A stretch of DNA of 64,000 nucleotides from Obesumbacterium proteus (GTDB lineage: Bacteria; Pseudomonadota; Gammaproteobacteria; Enterobacterales; Enterobacteriaceae), in assembly GCF_001586165.1 (NCBI RefSeq), contig NZ_CP014608.1, positions 2,604,001 to 2,668,000 of the forward strand, in the 5' to 3' direction. The translations under genes and the position numbers were made by a program. The notes beneath the pieces were generated by a model that worked only from the letters and a program-made list of their open reading frames with translations, did not search any database and was not told where the DNA came from. Position 1 is the first letter of the stretch. Each line of letters begins with the position of its first letter. Positions 17,943 through 27,130 of this stretch are shown here, one piece after another.

Positions 17943-18452
17943 TTATTTTTTAATGCGAATAACTGGGGTTTCGCCAACAACGACGGTACCAGAAAGCTTA
18001 GTCAGCTCTTTGATTTCGTCCATGTTAGAGATAACAACCGGAGTCAGGGTAGACTTGGCTTTTTCTTCCAGCAGCGCCAGATCGAACTCGATCACAACGT
18101 CGCCTTTCTTAACACGTTGGCCTTCTTCAGCGATGCGTTTGAAGCCTTCGCCTTTCAGTTCAACGGTGTCGATACCAAAGTGAACAAACAGCTCAATGCC
18201 GCTATCTGACTCGATTGAGAATGCATGGTTTGTTTCAAAGATTTTGCCAATGGTTCCATCAACGGGAGCAACCATTTTGTTGCCTGTTGGTTTGATAGCG
18301 ATGCCATCACCAACGATCTTCTCTGCAAATACAACGTCCGGCACATCTTCAATGTTGACAATTTCACCAGACAACGGAGCAAAAATTTCAATGCTGCTCG
18401 TGTCTTTCTTGTCGTCTGAAACCAGAGATTTCAGTTTATCAAACAAACCCAT
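17943..18452 (-). CDS. crr: PTS glucose-specific enzyme IIA (EIIA-Glc, Crr)
   Basis: Cytoplasmic phosphocarrier that takes phosphate from HPr and passes it to the glucose permease; its phosphorylation state also controls adenylate cyclase and non-PTS permeases (inducer exclusion). The 169-residue protein has the phosphorylated His91 in LFVHFGIDTV and the supporting His76 (TNHAFSI), with the N-terminal MGLFDKLKSL membrane-seeking helix known from E. coli. It is last in the ptsH-ptsI-crr operon, 46 bases after ptsI. Confidence 0.97.
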   Translation of the reverse strand: MGLFDKLKSLVSDDKKDTSSIEIFAPLSGEIVNIEDVPDVVFAEKIVGDGIAIKPTGNKMVAPVDGTIGKIFETNHAFSIESDSGIELFVHFGIDTVELKGEGFKRIAEEGQRVKKGDVVIEFDLALLEEKAKSTLTPVVISNMDEIKELTKLSGTVVVGETPVIRIKK

Positions 18453-18498
18453 GATCTTCTCCTAAGCAAGTAATGTTGGGCGGCGCCCAGCGCATGAA

Positions 18499-20226
18499 TT
18501 AGCAGATAGTTTTTTCTTCAATGAACTTGTTAACCACGTTCATTAAATCTTCTGCTGTTGGCTGGTCCAGAGCTTCATCTGCCAGTGCCTTCACATCTTC
18601 AAAATTCGAATTACGAATGATTTTTTTGATGCGAGGGATAGAGATAGAACTCATGCTGAACTCATCCAGCCCCATGCCCAAAAGAAGCAGTGTAGCACGT
18701 TCATCACCAGCAAGCTCGCCGCACATACCGGTCCACTTACCTTCCGCGTGAGACGCGTCGATGACCTGTTTGATTAGGGTCAACACTGACGGAGACATAG
18801 GGTTGTAGAGATGAGAAATCAGCTCGTTTCCGCGATCTACCGCTAGAGTATACTGGGTTAAGTCATTTGTCCCAATACTAAAGAAGTCAACTTCCTTCGC
18901 TAAATGACGTGCGATGGTTGCAGCTGCTGGAGTTTCAACCATAACGCCGACTTCAATGGTTTCGTCGAAGGCTTTACCTTCTTCGCGCAGCTGGGTTTTC
19001 AGCATTTCTAACTCAGCTTTCAGCTCACGCACTTCTTCAACGGAAATAACCATTGGGAACATGATACGCAGCTTGCCGAATGCAGAAGCACGCAGGATAG
19101 CGCGCAGCTGAGCATGCAGGATCTCTTTACGATCTAAACAGATACGAATTGCACGCCAGCCCAGGAATGGGTTTTCTTCTTTTGGCAGGTCCATGTACGG
19201 CAGGTCTTTGTCGCCGCCGATGTCCATCGTACGCACGATGACCGCCTGAGAACCCATACCTTCAGCCACAGCTTTATAAGCTTGGAACTGTTCTTCTTCT
19301 GTTGGGAACGCATCGCGATCCATGAACAGGAATTCAGTACGGTATAAACCAACGCCTTCAGCGCCGTTACGTTCAGCACCGGCGATATCACGCACGGTAC
19401 CGATGTTGGCACAGACTTCAACCTGATGTCCGTCCAGCGTGATAGCTGGCAGATCTTTCAGTTTCACCAGTTCGTTCTTTTCAGACACGTACTGGTTCTG
19501 TACCGCTTTCAATTCTTCAACGATTTCTGCCGTCGGGTTGACGTAGATTTTGTTGTTAACGGCGTCGAGGATCAGGAAATCGCCGTTTTTGATTTGTTTG
19601 GTCACGTCAGAGGTGCCCACAATCGCTGGCAGTTCCAGTGAACGCGCCATGATAGAGGTGTGGGAAGTACGGCCGCCCAGATCGGTGATGAAGCCGAGAA
19701 CCTTGTTCAGGTTCAGCTGTGCGGTTTCTGACGGAGTCAGGTCGGTGGCAACCAGAATAACTTCGTCCTGGATTGCGCTTAAATCAACGATGGTCATGCC
19801 GAGAATGTTCATCAGCAGACGTTTACCGATATCACGCACGTCAGCCGCACGCTCTTTCAGGTATTCGTCGTCCAGCTCTTCCAGAGCCTTCGCTTGACCT
19901 TCGACAACTTCGTGAGCCGCAGCGTCCGCGGTCATTTTGCTGTCTTTAATGAGGGCTATGATTTCCTGCTCAAGCTCTTCGTCTTCCAACAACATGATGT
20001 GGCCTTCGAAGATGGCGGCTTTCTCTTCGCCAAAGGTCTCGCTTGCTTTCACTCTGATGGCTTCAAGCTGTACAGATGCTTTATCACGACCAGATTTAAA
20101 ACGAGCGATCTCCTGCTCCACTTCTTCAGCAGCGATTTTTTTCCGGTTGATGATAATCTCATCTTCTTTCAGTAAGAGTGCCTTACCAAAAGCAATGCCC
20201 GGCGATACTAAGATACCTGAAATCAT
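18499..20226 (-). CDS. ptsI: PTS enzyme I (PtsI)
   Basis: Phosphoenolpyruvate-protein phosphotransferase, the entry point of the PTS: it autophosphorylates with PEP and passes the phosphate to HPr. The 575-residue length equals E. coli enzyme I. The phosphorylated histidine is His189 in GGRTSHTSIMARS. The C-terminal PEP-binding barrel shows GVGLYRTEFLFMDRD, GGDKDLPYM, GVMVETPAA and DFFSIGTNDLTQY, and the catalytic cysteine lies in GMCGELAGD. Middle gene of ptsHI-crr. Confidence 0.97.
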   Translation of the reverse strand: MISGILVSPGIAFGKALLLKEDEIIINRKKIAAEEVEQEIARFKSGRDKASVQLEAIRVKASETFGEEKAAIFEGHIMLLEDEELEQEIIALIKDSKMTADAAAHEVVEGQAKALEELDDEYLKERAADVRDIGKRLLMNILGMTIVDLSAIQDEVILVATDLTPSETAQLNLNKVLGFITDLGGRTSHTSIMARSLELPAIVGTSDVTKQIKNGDFLILDAVNNKIYVNPTAEIVEELKAVQNQYVSEKNELVKLKDLPAITLDGHQVEVCANIGTVRDIAGAERNGAEGVGLYRTEFLFMDRDAFPTEEEQFQAYKAVAEGMGSQAVIVRTMDIGGDKDLPYMDLPKEENPFLGWRAIRICLDRKEILHAQLRAILRASAFGKLRIMFPMVISVEEVRELKAELEMLKTQLREEGKAFDETIEVGVMVETPAAATIARHLAKEVDFFSIGTNDLTQYTLAVDRGNELISHLYNPMSPSVLTLIKQVIDASHAEGKWTGMCGELAGDERATLLLLGMGLDEFSMSSISIPRIKKIIRNSNFEDVKALADEALDQPTAEDLMNVVNKFIEEKTIC

Positions 20227-20276
20227 AACCCTACCTTACTGTTGACTGGTTAAACTAAACGGATTGGACTTGAGGA

Positions 20277-20534
20277 TTACTCAAGTTCTGCCATCAGTTT
20301 TACCAAATGTTCAACGGCTTTCTGCTCATCTTCACCTTCAGCGGCGATAGTCACTACGGTGCCTTGGGTCAGACCCAGAGTCTGCAGTTTAAACAGGCTC
20401 TTAGCGCTTGCGCTTTTACCGTTAGAGGTCACAGTGATTTCAGAAGTGAAGCCTTTTGCTTCTTTAACGAACTGAGCAGCAGGGCGGGTGTGCAGACCAT
20501 TCGGAGCGGTAATCGTAACTTCTTGCTGGAACAT
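20277..20534 (-). CDS. ptsH: PTS phosphocarrier protein HPr (PtsH)
   Basis: Small phosphocarrier between enzyme I and the sugar-specific EIIA proteins. The 85-residue protein has the active His15 in NGLHTRPAAQF and Ser46 in SASAKSLFKL. The start MFQQEV matches E. coli; an in-frame extension of four codons upstream is rejected. First gene of ptsHI-crr, 50 bases before ptsI on the minus strand. Confidence 0.97.
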   Translation of the reverse strand: MFQQEVTITAPNGLHTRPAAQFVKEAKGFTSEITVTSNGKSASAKSLFKLQTLGLTQGTVVTIAAEGEDEQKAVEHLVKLMAELE

Positions 20535-20870
20535 AGGTTTCCCCAACTATTTTTGAATTAATGTTGTGGGGCTAAAGTTTAGCTTAAATACTGAACTTTA
20601 GCCTGTTTTCAGTTAGCGCCTAACTCGTGGAGCAGTAGCAGCCTGAGCGTTGTAGAAAATGTGTTCAAGATAGAAACTATCGTGAATACGTTCTCTGATA
20701 ACTTCCGTATTATGCCGCTATCGTGATGCTCAGGACAAATCAGTAAATCGATTCAGCCGACTTGATGCAACACTCCGCTTTATTTCGCGCTTCAAAATAA
20801 TTGCTTGGTTAAATACTAGACCCGGGCAGGAAAAGCAAGTTTGGGCAGGTGAAAACTTTGAACTGCGCCA
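20535..20870 (-). promoter_or_regulatory. ptsH upstream control region
   Basis: About 340 bases without a gene separate ptsH from the cysK terminator. In E. coli this interval carries several pts promoters and CRP sites. I see one candidate CRP site at its distal end (listed separately) but cannot assign the promoters from reading alone. Confidence 0.4.
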
Positions 20871-20872
20871 CA
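20851..20872 (-). promoter_or_regulatory. Candidate CRP-binding site for the distal ptsH promoter
   Basis: On the minus strand the 22 bases read TGTGG, six bases CGCAGT, then TCAAA and GTTTTC. This fits the left half of TGTGA-N6-TCACA and partly the right half, and its place just beyond the cysK terminator recalls the distal E. coli ptsH promoter. The right half is degenerate, so this is a suggestion only. Confidence 0.35.
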
Positions 20873-20900
20873 AAAAAGCACCCATTTGGGTGCTTTTTTA
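20873..20900 (-). terminator. Terminator after cysK
   Basis: AAAAAGCACCC and GGGTGCTTTTT form an 11-bp stem with loop ATTT, flanked by A- and T-runs, 21 bases beyond the cysK stop. Confidence 0.88.
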
Positions 20901-20920
20901 GCATGATTAGAACATCAGCA

Positions 20921-21889
20921 TCACTGTTGCAATTCTTGTTCTGTGAACAGATCTGCGAACAATGCCGTGCTTAAATAGCGTTCACCCGAGGAAGGCAGAA
21001 TAACCACAATTGTTTTGTCAGTAAAGTCTGGATCGTTAGCAAGTTTTTCGGCTGCAACAACTGCCGCTCCCGAAGATATTCCGGCCAAGATGCCTTCTTC
21101 TTCCATCAGACGGCGAGCCATCGCAATCGCTTCGTCGTTGCCAACCAGCGCTACGCGGTCAACCAGATTTAAATCGAGGTTTTCAGGAATGAAGCCAGCG
21201 CCGATGCCTTGGATTTTATGCGGGCCTGGTTTGATTTCTTCTCCGGCCAGCGCCTGAGTGATAACCGGTGAGCTTTCAGGTTCAACGGCAACGGTGATGA
21301 CTTTTTTGCCTTTGGTGTTTTTCAGGTAACGGCTGGTGCCGGTTAGAGTACCGCCGGTACCGACGCCAGAAATCAGCACGTCGACTTGACCATCGGTGTC
21401 TTCCCAAATCTCTGGGCCGGTGGTTTTTTCATGAATTTCTGGGTTAGCAGGGTTGCTAAACTGCTGGAGCAGAACGAAACGTTTTGGATCGCTCGCCACA
21501 ATTTCTTCGGCTTTGGCAATGGCGCCTTTCATGCCTTTGGCGCCTTCGGTCAGTACCAGATTCGCGCCCAAGGCCTTGAGGAGTTTACGGCGTTCAAGGC
21601 TCATGGTTTCTGGCATGGTGAGCGTCAGCTTGTAACCACGCGCGGCGGCCACAAAGGCCAATGCAATACCGGTGTTACCGCTGGTAGGTTCAACCAGTTC
21701 AATGCCCGGTTTTAAAATGCCGCGTTTTTCGGCATCCCAGATCATATTGGCGCCGATGCGGTCTTTAACGCTAAAACTTGGGTTACGAGATTCCACTTTC
21801 GCCAAAATACGACCATTGCCGATACGATTCAGACGAACAAGCGGCGAATGACCGATTGTCAGGGAGTTGTCTTCAAAAATCTTGCTCAT
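20921..21889 (-). CDS. cysK: Cysteine synthase A CysK
   Basis: Main O-acetylserine sulfhydrylase, PLP-dependent, making L-cysteine from O-acetylserine and sulfide; it binds serine acetyltransferase CysE in the cysteine synthase complex. The 322-residue protein has the PLP Lys42 (NPSFSVKDRIGANM), EPTSGNTGIAL, and the phosphate loop SGVGTGGTLTG. The start MSKIFEDNSL fits E. coli; an upstream 12-codon extension is not used. Gene order cysZ-cysK-ptsHI-crr-cysM is as in E. coli. Confidence 0.97.
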   Translation of the reverse strand: MSKIFEDNSLTIGHSPLVRLNRIGNGRILAKVESRNPSFSVKDRIGANMIWDAEKRGILKPGIELVEPTSGNTGIALAFVAAARGYKLTLTMPETMSLERRKLLKALGANLVLTEGAKGMKGAIAKAEEIVASDPKRFVLLQQFSNPANPEIHEKTTGPEIWEDTDGQVDVLISGVGTGGTLTGTSRYLKNTKGKKVITVAVEPESSPVITQALAGEEIKPGPHKIQGIGAGFIPENLDLNLVDRVALVGNDEAIAMARRLMEEEGILAGISSGAAVVAAEKLANDPDFTDKTIVVILPSSGERYLSTALFADLFTEQELQQ

Positions 21890-22079
21890 AGCACGTCCTT
21901 TAACTCTATGAAATACAGGGAACATTAATTGAGCATACGCGAATACAACCCGTTGGGAAGTAAAGAAATCATATATGCTTATTTCAATATGCGATTAGGT
22001 TTCACGAAGCTGAAGTTTAGCTGAGACAAGAATAGAGCAGAGCAGCCGGAGCTGCTCTTGGAGGAAGTAAGGGCGGTGG

Positions 22080-22865
22080 TTATGGCTGGATGCGTGAATA
22101 TTCTGCGCGGTAACGATCAACCCACATGGCAGTCGCGCCACAGACGGCAACCGGCATGATCACCAAGTTTAAAATCGGGATCATGGTAAACAGGCTGGTC
22201 AATGCGCCAAACTGTAGGTTATCGACTTTATTGCGGCGCAGGGCGTCGCGCATGTCTGGGAAACTCACCTTGTGGTTATCAAACGGGTAATCGCAGTACT
22301 GAATAGACATCATCCATGCGCTGAACAGGAACCACAGCACAGGCGCAACGGTTTGGCCTACGCCCGGAATAAAATACAAAATCAGCAAGACGATGGCTCG
22401 CGGCAGATAGTAGGCCAGCTTTTTCCATTCACGCGCCATAATTCTCGGCACGTCTTTGACCACGCTCCAAATGCCCGTATCCGGCAGTGGTTTACCGGTT
22501 AATACGCCTTCTAACTGTTCAGCCAGCAGGCCGTTAAACGGCGCGGCTATCCAGTTGGCTATGGTGCTGAATAAATAACTGAAGACCAAAACGATCGAAA
22601 TAACGGCCAGCGGCCAGAGTAAATAGCTAAGCCACTGTAGCCAGTCAGGAACGTGACTCATCAAACTTGGGATCCAAGCACCTAGCTGAGTGAACAGCCA
22701 CCAGAACGCTAAGCCCATTAAAACGATGTTCACCAGCAATGGCATGACCACATAACGTTTTATTCCCGGCAGACGAACTAAACGCCAACCTTCAGAAAAG
22801 TAGTGAACGCCATTGGTTTTTGTTGGGATATTTCTTTCATTTGACCCGGTAGGGGTATTTTTCAT
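22080..22865 (-). CDS. cysZ: Sulfate transporter CysZ
   Basis: Inner-membrane sulfate uptake protein, 261 residues (E. coli 253). Four main hydrophobic stretches: residues about 40-65, 78-110, 150-180 and 215-245. Matching blocks include GWRLVRLPGIKRYV, WIPSLMSHVPDWLQWLSYLLWPLAVIS (split across the membrane), WIAAPFNGLLAEQLE and FGALTSLFTMIPILNL. The start at 22865 gives an N-terminal tail of about 20 residues (MKNTPTGSNERNIPTKTN) before the conserved part, slightly longer than in E. coli. Divergent from zipA. Confidence 0.95.
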   Translation of the reverse strand: MKNTPTGSNERNIPTKTNGVHYFSEGWRLVRLPGIKRYVVMPLLVNIVLMGLAFWWLFTQLGAWIPSLMSHVPDWLQWLSYLLWPLAVISIVLVFSYLFSTIANWIAAPFNGLLAEQLEGVLTGKPLPDTGIWSVVKDVPRIMAREWKKLAYYLPRAIVLLILYFIPGVGQTVAPVLWFLFSAWMMSIQYCDYPFDNHKVSFPDMRDALRRNKVDNLQFGALTSLFTMIPILNLVIMPVAVCGATAMWVDRYRAEYSRIQP

Positions 22866-23096
22866 AACTGCTCTTTTAGCTGTGTTAGTTATAATAAAAA
22901 AAATCTCAGCTATCATAACTATGAGTTAAATCGCTTTCCAGTTCAGAATCGACCGAAAAATCAGCAAAAAAGTGCGAAAAGTCATCTTTCTTAAGGTAAA
23001 TTTCAGTCCAGACTTGCACTTGTACCAACAGCCAAATAGAGTTATGCGTTAAGGGTTTGCCATTATGGCAATAGTATTAAAACAACAGAGATTGCG

Positions 23097-24116
23097 ATGA
23101 TGCAGGATTTGCGTCTGATATTAATTGTTGTTGGTGCGGTCGCCATTATAGCGTTGTTACTGCACGGCTTGTGGACCAGTCGTAAAGAACGTTCTTCGCT
23201 ATTTCGCGATCGTCCAGCAAAAAAAACAAAGAAACAGCGTGACGAACAGCCTCTGGCTGATCTAGATGAAGGCGTGGGCGAAGTTCGGGTGCAGCGTTCT
23301 AGCAACCCGGTACAGAAACCTGTTGAGCCCGCATTTGGTCAGTTCAGTGCGTCACAGGATGAACGTCCGGATCCACTGGATACGGCTCGTGCACCTTCAC
23401 GCCCTGTAGCGCAACCAAGCTCTGTCGTTCCAGAACAGCGTGAACATAGCGATCCGTTATTGGGTGATGCCTTGTTCGGTGACGACGACGAAGATGATTA
23501 TCGTCGTCCGAGTAAGCCGGTTCGTCATTCTCAGCCCGCCGAGCCTGTTATTCAGCCGAAGCAGCAGCCAGCGCATTACGCTGAAGAAGAGAATGAGCCT
23601 GAAGCTCCTCACGTAACATCGTCTTATGATGATGAATACGAGGAAGAAGCGCCGCAGGCAGTACCTGAGGTTGCGCCTGAGCCTGAGAAAATCACCGAAA
23701 CTGTGTTAGTGCTGCATGTTGCTGCGCATCACGGCAGCGTGATTGGCGGTGAAGTACTACTGCAAAGCGTGTTGCAGTCTGGCTTCCAGTTCGGTGCGAT
23801 GAATATTTTCCATCGTCATCTGAACCCAGCGGGCAGTGGCCCAGTGCTATTTAGCATGGCGAATATGGTGAAGCCGGGTAACTTCGATCCTGACAATATG
23901 TCTGATTTCACTACGCCGGGGATCTCCTTCTTTATGATGGTGCCTTCTTATGGCGATGCGAATCAGAACTTTAAGCTGATGCTGCAATCTGCTCAGCGAA
24001 TCGCTGATGATGTCGGTGGTGTGGTGCTGGATGATGAGCGCCGTATGATGACGCCACAGAAGCTAGAAATTTACAAAGCGCGTATCCGTGAAGTTTTGGA
24101 TAACACCGCGAAATAG
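23097..24116 (+). CDS. zipA: Cell division protein ZipA
   Basis: Essential inner-membrane protein that anchors FtsZ to the membrane. The 339-residue product has an N-terminal transmembrane helix (residues about 5-27, LILIVVGAVAIIALLLHGLW), a charged stretch, a proline/glutamine/glutamate-rich linker (about 60-195) and the C-terminal FtsZ-binding domain with VLHVAAHHGSVIGGEVLL, FGAMNIFHRHL and MTPQKLEIYK. The linker differs from E. coli in composition but has the same role. It is followed by a terminator and ligA. Confidence 0.96.
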   Translation: MMQDLRLILIVVGAVAIIALLLHGLWTSRKERSSLFRDRPAKKTKKQRDEQPLADLDEGVGEVRVQRSSNPVQKPVEPAFGQFSASQDERPDPLDTARAPSRPVAQPSSVVPEQREHSDPLLGDALFGDDDEDDYRRPSKPVRHSQPAEPVIQPKQQPAHYAEEENEPEAPHVTSSYDDEYEEEAPQAVPEVAPEPEKITETVLVLHVAAHHGSVIGGEVLLQSVLQSGFQFGAMNIFHRHLNPAGSGPVLFSMANMVKPGNFDPDNMSDFTTPGISFFMMVPSYGDANQNFKLMLQSAQRIADDVGGVVLDDERRMMTPQKLEIYKARIREVLDNTAK

Positions 24117-24144
24117 CGCAACGGCGATAGAATCGAATAAAATG

Positions 24145-24170
24145 AAACCCCCGTATATCGGGGGTTTTTT
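24145..24170 (+). terminator. Terminator after zipA
   Basis: AAACCCCCG (24145-24153) pairs with CGGGGGTTT (24159-24167), loop TATAT, then T-run; 28 bases after the zipA stop and just upstream of ligA. Confidence 0.9.
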
Positions 24171-24194
24171 ATCATTAATCAATCATGGTGGATT

Positions 24195-26231
24195 ATGACC
24201 TCAACGACTGGACCCCAACTCCAACAACAACTCGAACAGCTTAGAGCCGCGTTGCGCCATCATGAGTATCAGTATCACGTACTTGATGCCCCTGAAGTTC
24301 CAGACGCCGAATACGATCGCTTAATGCGCGAACTGCGTGCGCTGGAAGAGCAACATCCTGAACTTATCACGCCAGACTCGCCGACTCAGCGCGTGGGGGC
24401 GGCTCCGCTCTCGGCGTTTAGTCAGGTTCGCCATGAAGTGCCGATGCTTTCTTTGGATAACGTCTTTGACGATGAGAGTTATTTGGCCTTCGATAAGCGT
24501 GTCCACGACCGTTTAAAAACCGCAGAGCCGTTAACTTTTTGCTGTGAGCTTAAACTGGATGGTTTAGCCGTTAGCCTCCTGTATGAAGATGGCGTATTGG
24601 TTCGCGGGGCGACTCGCGGTGATGGTACGACCGGCGAAGATATTACGGCTAACGTAAAAACGATCCGCGCGATCCCGCTGCGTTTGCAGGGCGATAATAT
24701 TCCACGTCGCGTTGAAGTACGCGGCGAAGTATTTATGCCGCTCGCCGGTTTTGAAGCCATGAACGAAGAAGCGCGCCGTAAAGACGGCAAAGTTTTTGCC
24801 AACCCGCGTAACGCCGCAGCGGGCTCGCTGCGTCAGCTTGATCCTCGCATCACTGCTAAACGTCCGCTGACGTTCTTCTGCTACGGCGTGGGACTGATGG
24901 ACGGCGGTGAGTTGCCAGCTAGCCATTATGGGCGTTTGCAGCAGTTTAAAGCGTGGGGATTACCGGTTAGCGATCGCGTGAAACTGTGCACCGGCAGTGA
25001 AGAGGTTTTGAAATTTTATCGTCAGGTTGAGCAGGATCGACCCACGCTCGGTTTTGATATCGATGGCGTGGTGATTAAAGTTGATAGCATCGCGACTCAA
25101 GAACAGCTTGGCTTTGTGGCGCGTGCACCTCGCTGGGCAACGGCGTTTAAATTCCCTGCGCAAGAGCAGATGACTAAGGTAAACGGCGTTGAGTTTCAGG
25201 TTGGGCGCACAGGGGCAATTACCCCTGTGGCACGTTTAGAACCGGTGCTGGTCGCCGGTGTTATCGTGAGTAATGCGACGCTGCATAACGCCGATGAAAT
25301 CGATCGTCTGGGTCTGCGCATCGGCGATACCGTGATTGTGCGTCGCGCCGGTGACGTTATTCCGCAGGTGGTGGGCGTGGTGGAAGCGGAACGTCCTGAG
25401 AATGCGCAGGAGATCGTGTTCCCGCTGCACTGTCCGGTCTGTGGTTCCGACGTTGAGCGTGTGGAAGGCGAAGCCGTGGCGCGCTGTACCGGTGGATTAA
25501 TCTGTGGTGCGCAGCGTAAAGAGTCGCTTAAGCATTTCGTTTCCCGTCGTGCAATGGACGTTGACGGCATGGGCGATAAGATCATCGAACAACTGGTCGA
25601 AAAAGAGTATGTGAAAACGCCAGCCGATCTTTATCGCCTGAGCGCCGGTATTTTAACTGGGCTTGATCGCATGGGGCCGAAGTCGGCGACGAACTTGGTC
25701 AATGCGTTAGACAAGTCTAAAGAAACTACTCTGGCTCGATTCCTGTATGCGCTGGGGATTCGTGAAGTAGGTGAGGCGACCGCGGCGAATCTGGCTGCGC
25801 ACTTTGGCTCATTGGACGCTTTGCGCGAGGCCGACGTTGAGGCGTTGAAGGCTGTGCAGGACGTGGGGGAAGTGGTGGCGAAACATGTGCGCCATTTCCT
25901 GAGCGAAGAGCATAACCAGAAAGTGATCGAGGAACTCATCAGCCCAGAAATTGGTATTCACTGGCCTGCGCCGCAGGTGGTGGTAGCTGAAGAGATCGAT
26001 AGTCCGTTTGCTGGTAAAACCGTGGTTCTGACTGGATCGCTAAGCTTGATGCCGCGTGATGAAGCGAAAGATCGTCTTGCGGCGTTGGGTGCCAAAGTCA
26101 GCGGCAGCGTTTCTAAGAAAACCGATATGGTTATCGCGGGCGAAGCCGCAGGCTCTAAGTTGGCGAAGGCACAGGAGTTGGGTATTCCGGTGATTGATGA
26201 AGCCGAGATGATCCGTCTGCTAGGGCTGTAA
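24195..26231 (+). CDS. ligA: NAD-dependent DNA ligase LigA
   Basis: Seals nicks during replication and repair using NAD. The 678-residue protein (E. coli 671) shows the N-terminal Ia domain (HHEYQYHVLDAPEVPDAEYDRL in part), the adenylated Lys120 in the KLDG motif, VRGEVFM, GFDIDGVVIKV, the four-cysteine zinc finger (CPVC and later C...C around residues 413-437), helix-hairpin-helix repeats and a C-terminal BRCT domain (FAGKTVVLTGSL). It follows zipA and precedes ypeB, as in E. coli. Confidence 0.97.
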   Translation: MTSTTGPQLQQQLEQLRAALRHHEYQYHVLDAPEVPDAEYDRLMRELRALEEQHPELITPDSPTQRVGAAPLSAFSQVRHEVPMLSLDNVFDDESYLAFDKRVHDRLKTAEPLTFCCELKLDGLAVSLLYEDGVLVRGATRGDGTTGEDITANVKTIRAIPLRLQGDNIPRRVEVRGEVFMPLAGFEAMNEEARRKDGKVFANPRNAAAGSLRQLDPRITAKRPLTFFCYGVGLMDGGELPASHYGRLQQFKAWGLPVSDRVKLCTGSEEVLKFYRQVEQDRPTLGFDIDGVVIKVDSIATQEQLGFVARAPRWATAFKFPAQEQMTKVNGVEFQVGRTGAITPVARLEPVLVAGVIVSNATLHNADEIDRLGLRIGDTVIVRRAGDVIPQVVGVVEAERPENAQEIVFPLHCPVCGSDVERVEGEAVARCTGGLICGAQRKESLKHFVSRRAMDVDGMGDKIIEQLVEKEYVKTPADLYRLSAGILTGLDRMGPKSATNLVNALDKSKETTLARFLYALGIREVGEATAANLAAHFGSLDALREADVEALKAVQDVGEVVAKHVRHFLSEEHNQKVIEELISPEIGIHWPAPQVVVAEEIDSPFAGKTVVLTGSLSLMPRDEAKDRLAALGAKVSGSVSKKTDMVIAGEAAGSKLAKAQELGIPVIDEAEMIRLLGL

Positions 26232-26318
26232 TGCGTATTCGCTGCGATAACGCTTAATGACAAAAACGCGATCGGCTCCTCCCAATCGGGGGGGAGCTAG
26301 ATGACAGGCAGAAATGTA

Positions 26319-26540
26319 ATGGAAAAAGAAAACCTGATTGAAATTGCCAATATGGTGATGCCGTTTGGCAAGTACAAAGGTCGCGTGTTGATTGATTTAC
26401 CGGAAGAGTATCTTTTGTGGTTCGCCCGCAAGGATGAGTTCCCGCAGGGAAAACTGGGTGAGCTGATGCAGATCACCCTCGCCATCAAAATTGAGGGTCT
26501 TGAAGGCTTAGTTAAGCCTCTCAAGCGTCAACGTAGTTAA
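26319..26540 (+). CDS. ypeB: DUF3820 family protein YpeB
   Basis: A 73-residue protein almost identical in plan to E. coli YpeB (72): MEKENLIEIANMVMPFGKYKG, then LIDLPEEYLLWFARKDEFPQGKLGELMQI. It is a DUF3820 (putative quorum-sensing-regulated/exonuclease-like) family member whose function is not established. The ATG at 26319 matches E. coli; a start 18 bases upstream is also open. It converges with pgaD across a hairpin-rich element. Confidence 0.92.
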   Translation: MEKENLIEIANMVMPFGKYKGRVLIDLPEEYLLWFARKDEFPQGKLGELMQITLAIKIEGLEGLVKPLKRQRS

Positions 26541-26555
26541 CGCAGCGCAGCGGCG

Positions 26556-26719
26556 ATAAGGGCAGTAAAATACTGTAATGCGTTTGTTTAAGAGATCGAG
26601 ATACACGGGTCTACCACACCGCGGGGCGCTCCGGCGACTAACGCCGCTACGACCCCATCGGTGTGCTCCTCCTAAAATCGAGCTTAAGTAAATTGTATTA
26701 AGTAAAATACTGCCCTTAT
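26556..26719. mobile_element. MITE-like element: nested inverted repeats between ypeB and pgaD
   Basis: A 164-base non-coding block bounded by a perfect 12-bp inverted repeat: ATAAGGGCAGTA (26556-26567) and TACTGCCCTTAT (26708-26719). The complementarity continues imperfectly inward for about 20 bases on each side (TTTAAG near 26588, CTTAAG near 26692). Inside is a second hairpin: CACACCG (26615-26621) with CGGTGTG (26659-26665), GGGG (26623-26626) with CCCC (26653-26656), and GGCG (26633-26636) with CGCC (26642-26645). There is no open reading frame. The plan fits a miniature inverted-repeat element, though a large bidirectional terminator between the converging genes is also possible. Confidence 0.5.
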
Positions 26720-26725
26720 GCTTAT

Positions 26726-27130
26726 TTACTGCGGCTGAATATGCGTGATGTTGCCCGCTTCGTCATGGATCACTTTGACAATTCGGTGTGCCTGCTCGGG
26801 ATGGGTTTCCGCCATGCGTTGATGCAGTTCATGCTTACGCATTAGCATCAATACCCGCCATAGATAACGCAGCGCAAACCATAGCGCCAGAATGATCCCC
26901 ATCGATATGATGATCAGGCTGTAATCGCCCAGCCGATTAAGATTGCTTAACAAGTCATGGCTGTTGAGCATGTAGCGATAAAGGAAAAAGACAATCGCTA
27001 ACCATACCCCGATAATCAATAACGGTTGCCCGAAACCAAACCAAATGTAGAGCAGCAGGCGCTGACGCTTATTCACCGTAGAGGCGTTAAGGAAGCTTTT
27101 TGCTGATATTTCGATGATCGGATTTTCCAT
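26726..27130 (-). CDS. pgaD: Poly-N-acetylglucosamine synthesis protein PgaD
   Basis: Small inner-membrane subunit that works with the glycosyltransferase PgaC (HmsS in Yersinia). It is 134 residues from ATG 27130 (MENPIIEISAKSF), close to E. coli PgaD (137). Two transmembrane segments are seen near residues 30-52 and 68-90, followed by a charged cytoplasmic tail with HELHQRMAETHP. The gene starts inside the end of pgaC (44-base overlap). A longer upstream start would run further into pgaC and is less likely. Confidence 0.85.
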   Translation of the reverse strand: MENPIIEISAKSFLNASTVNKRQRLLLYIWFGFGQPLLIIGVWLAIVFFLYRYMLNSHDLLSNLNRLGDYSLIIISMGIILALWFALRYLWRVLMLMRKHELHQRMAETHPEQAHRIVKVIHDEAGNITHIQPQ

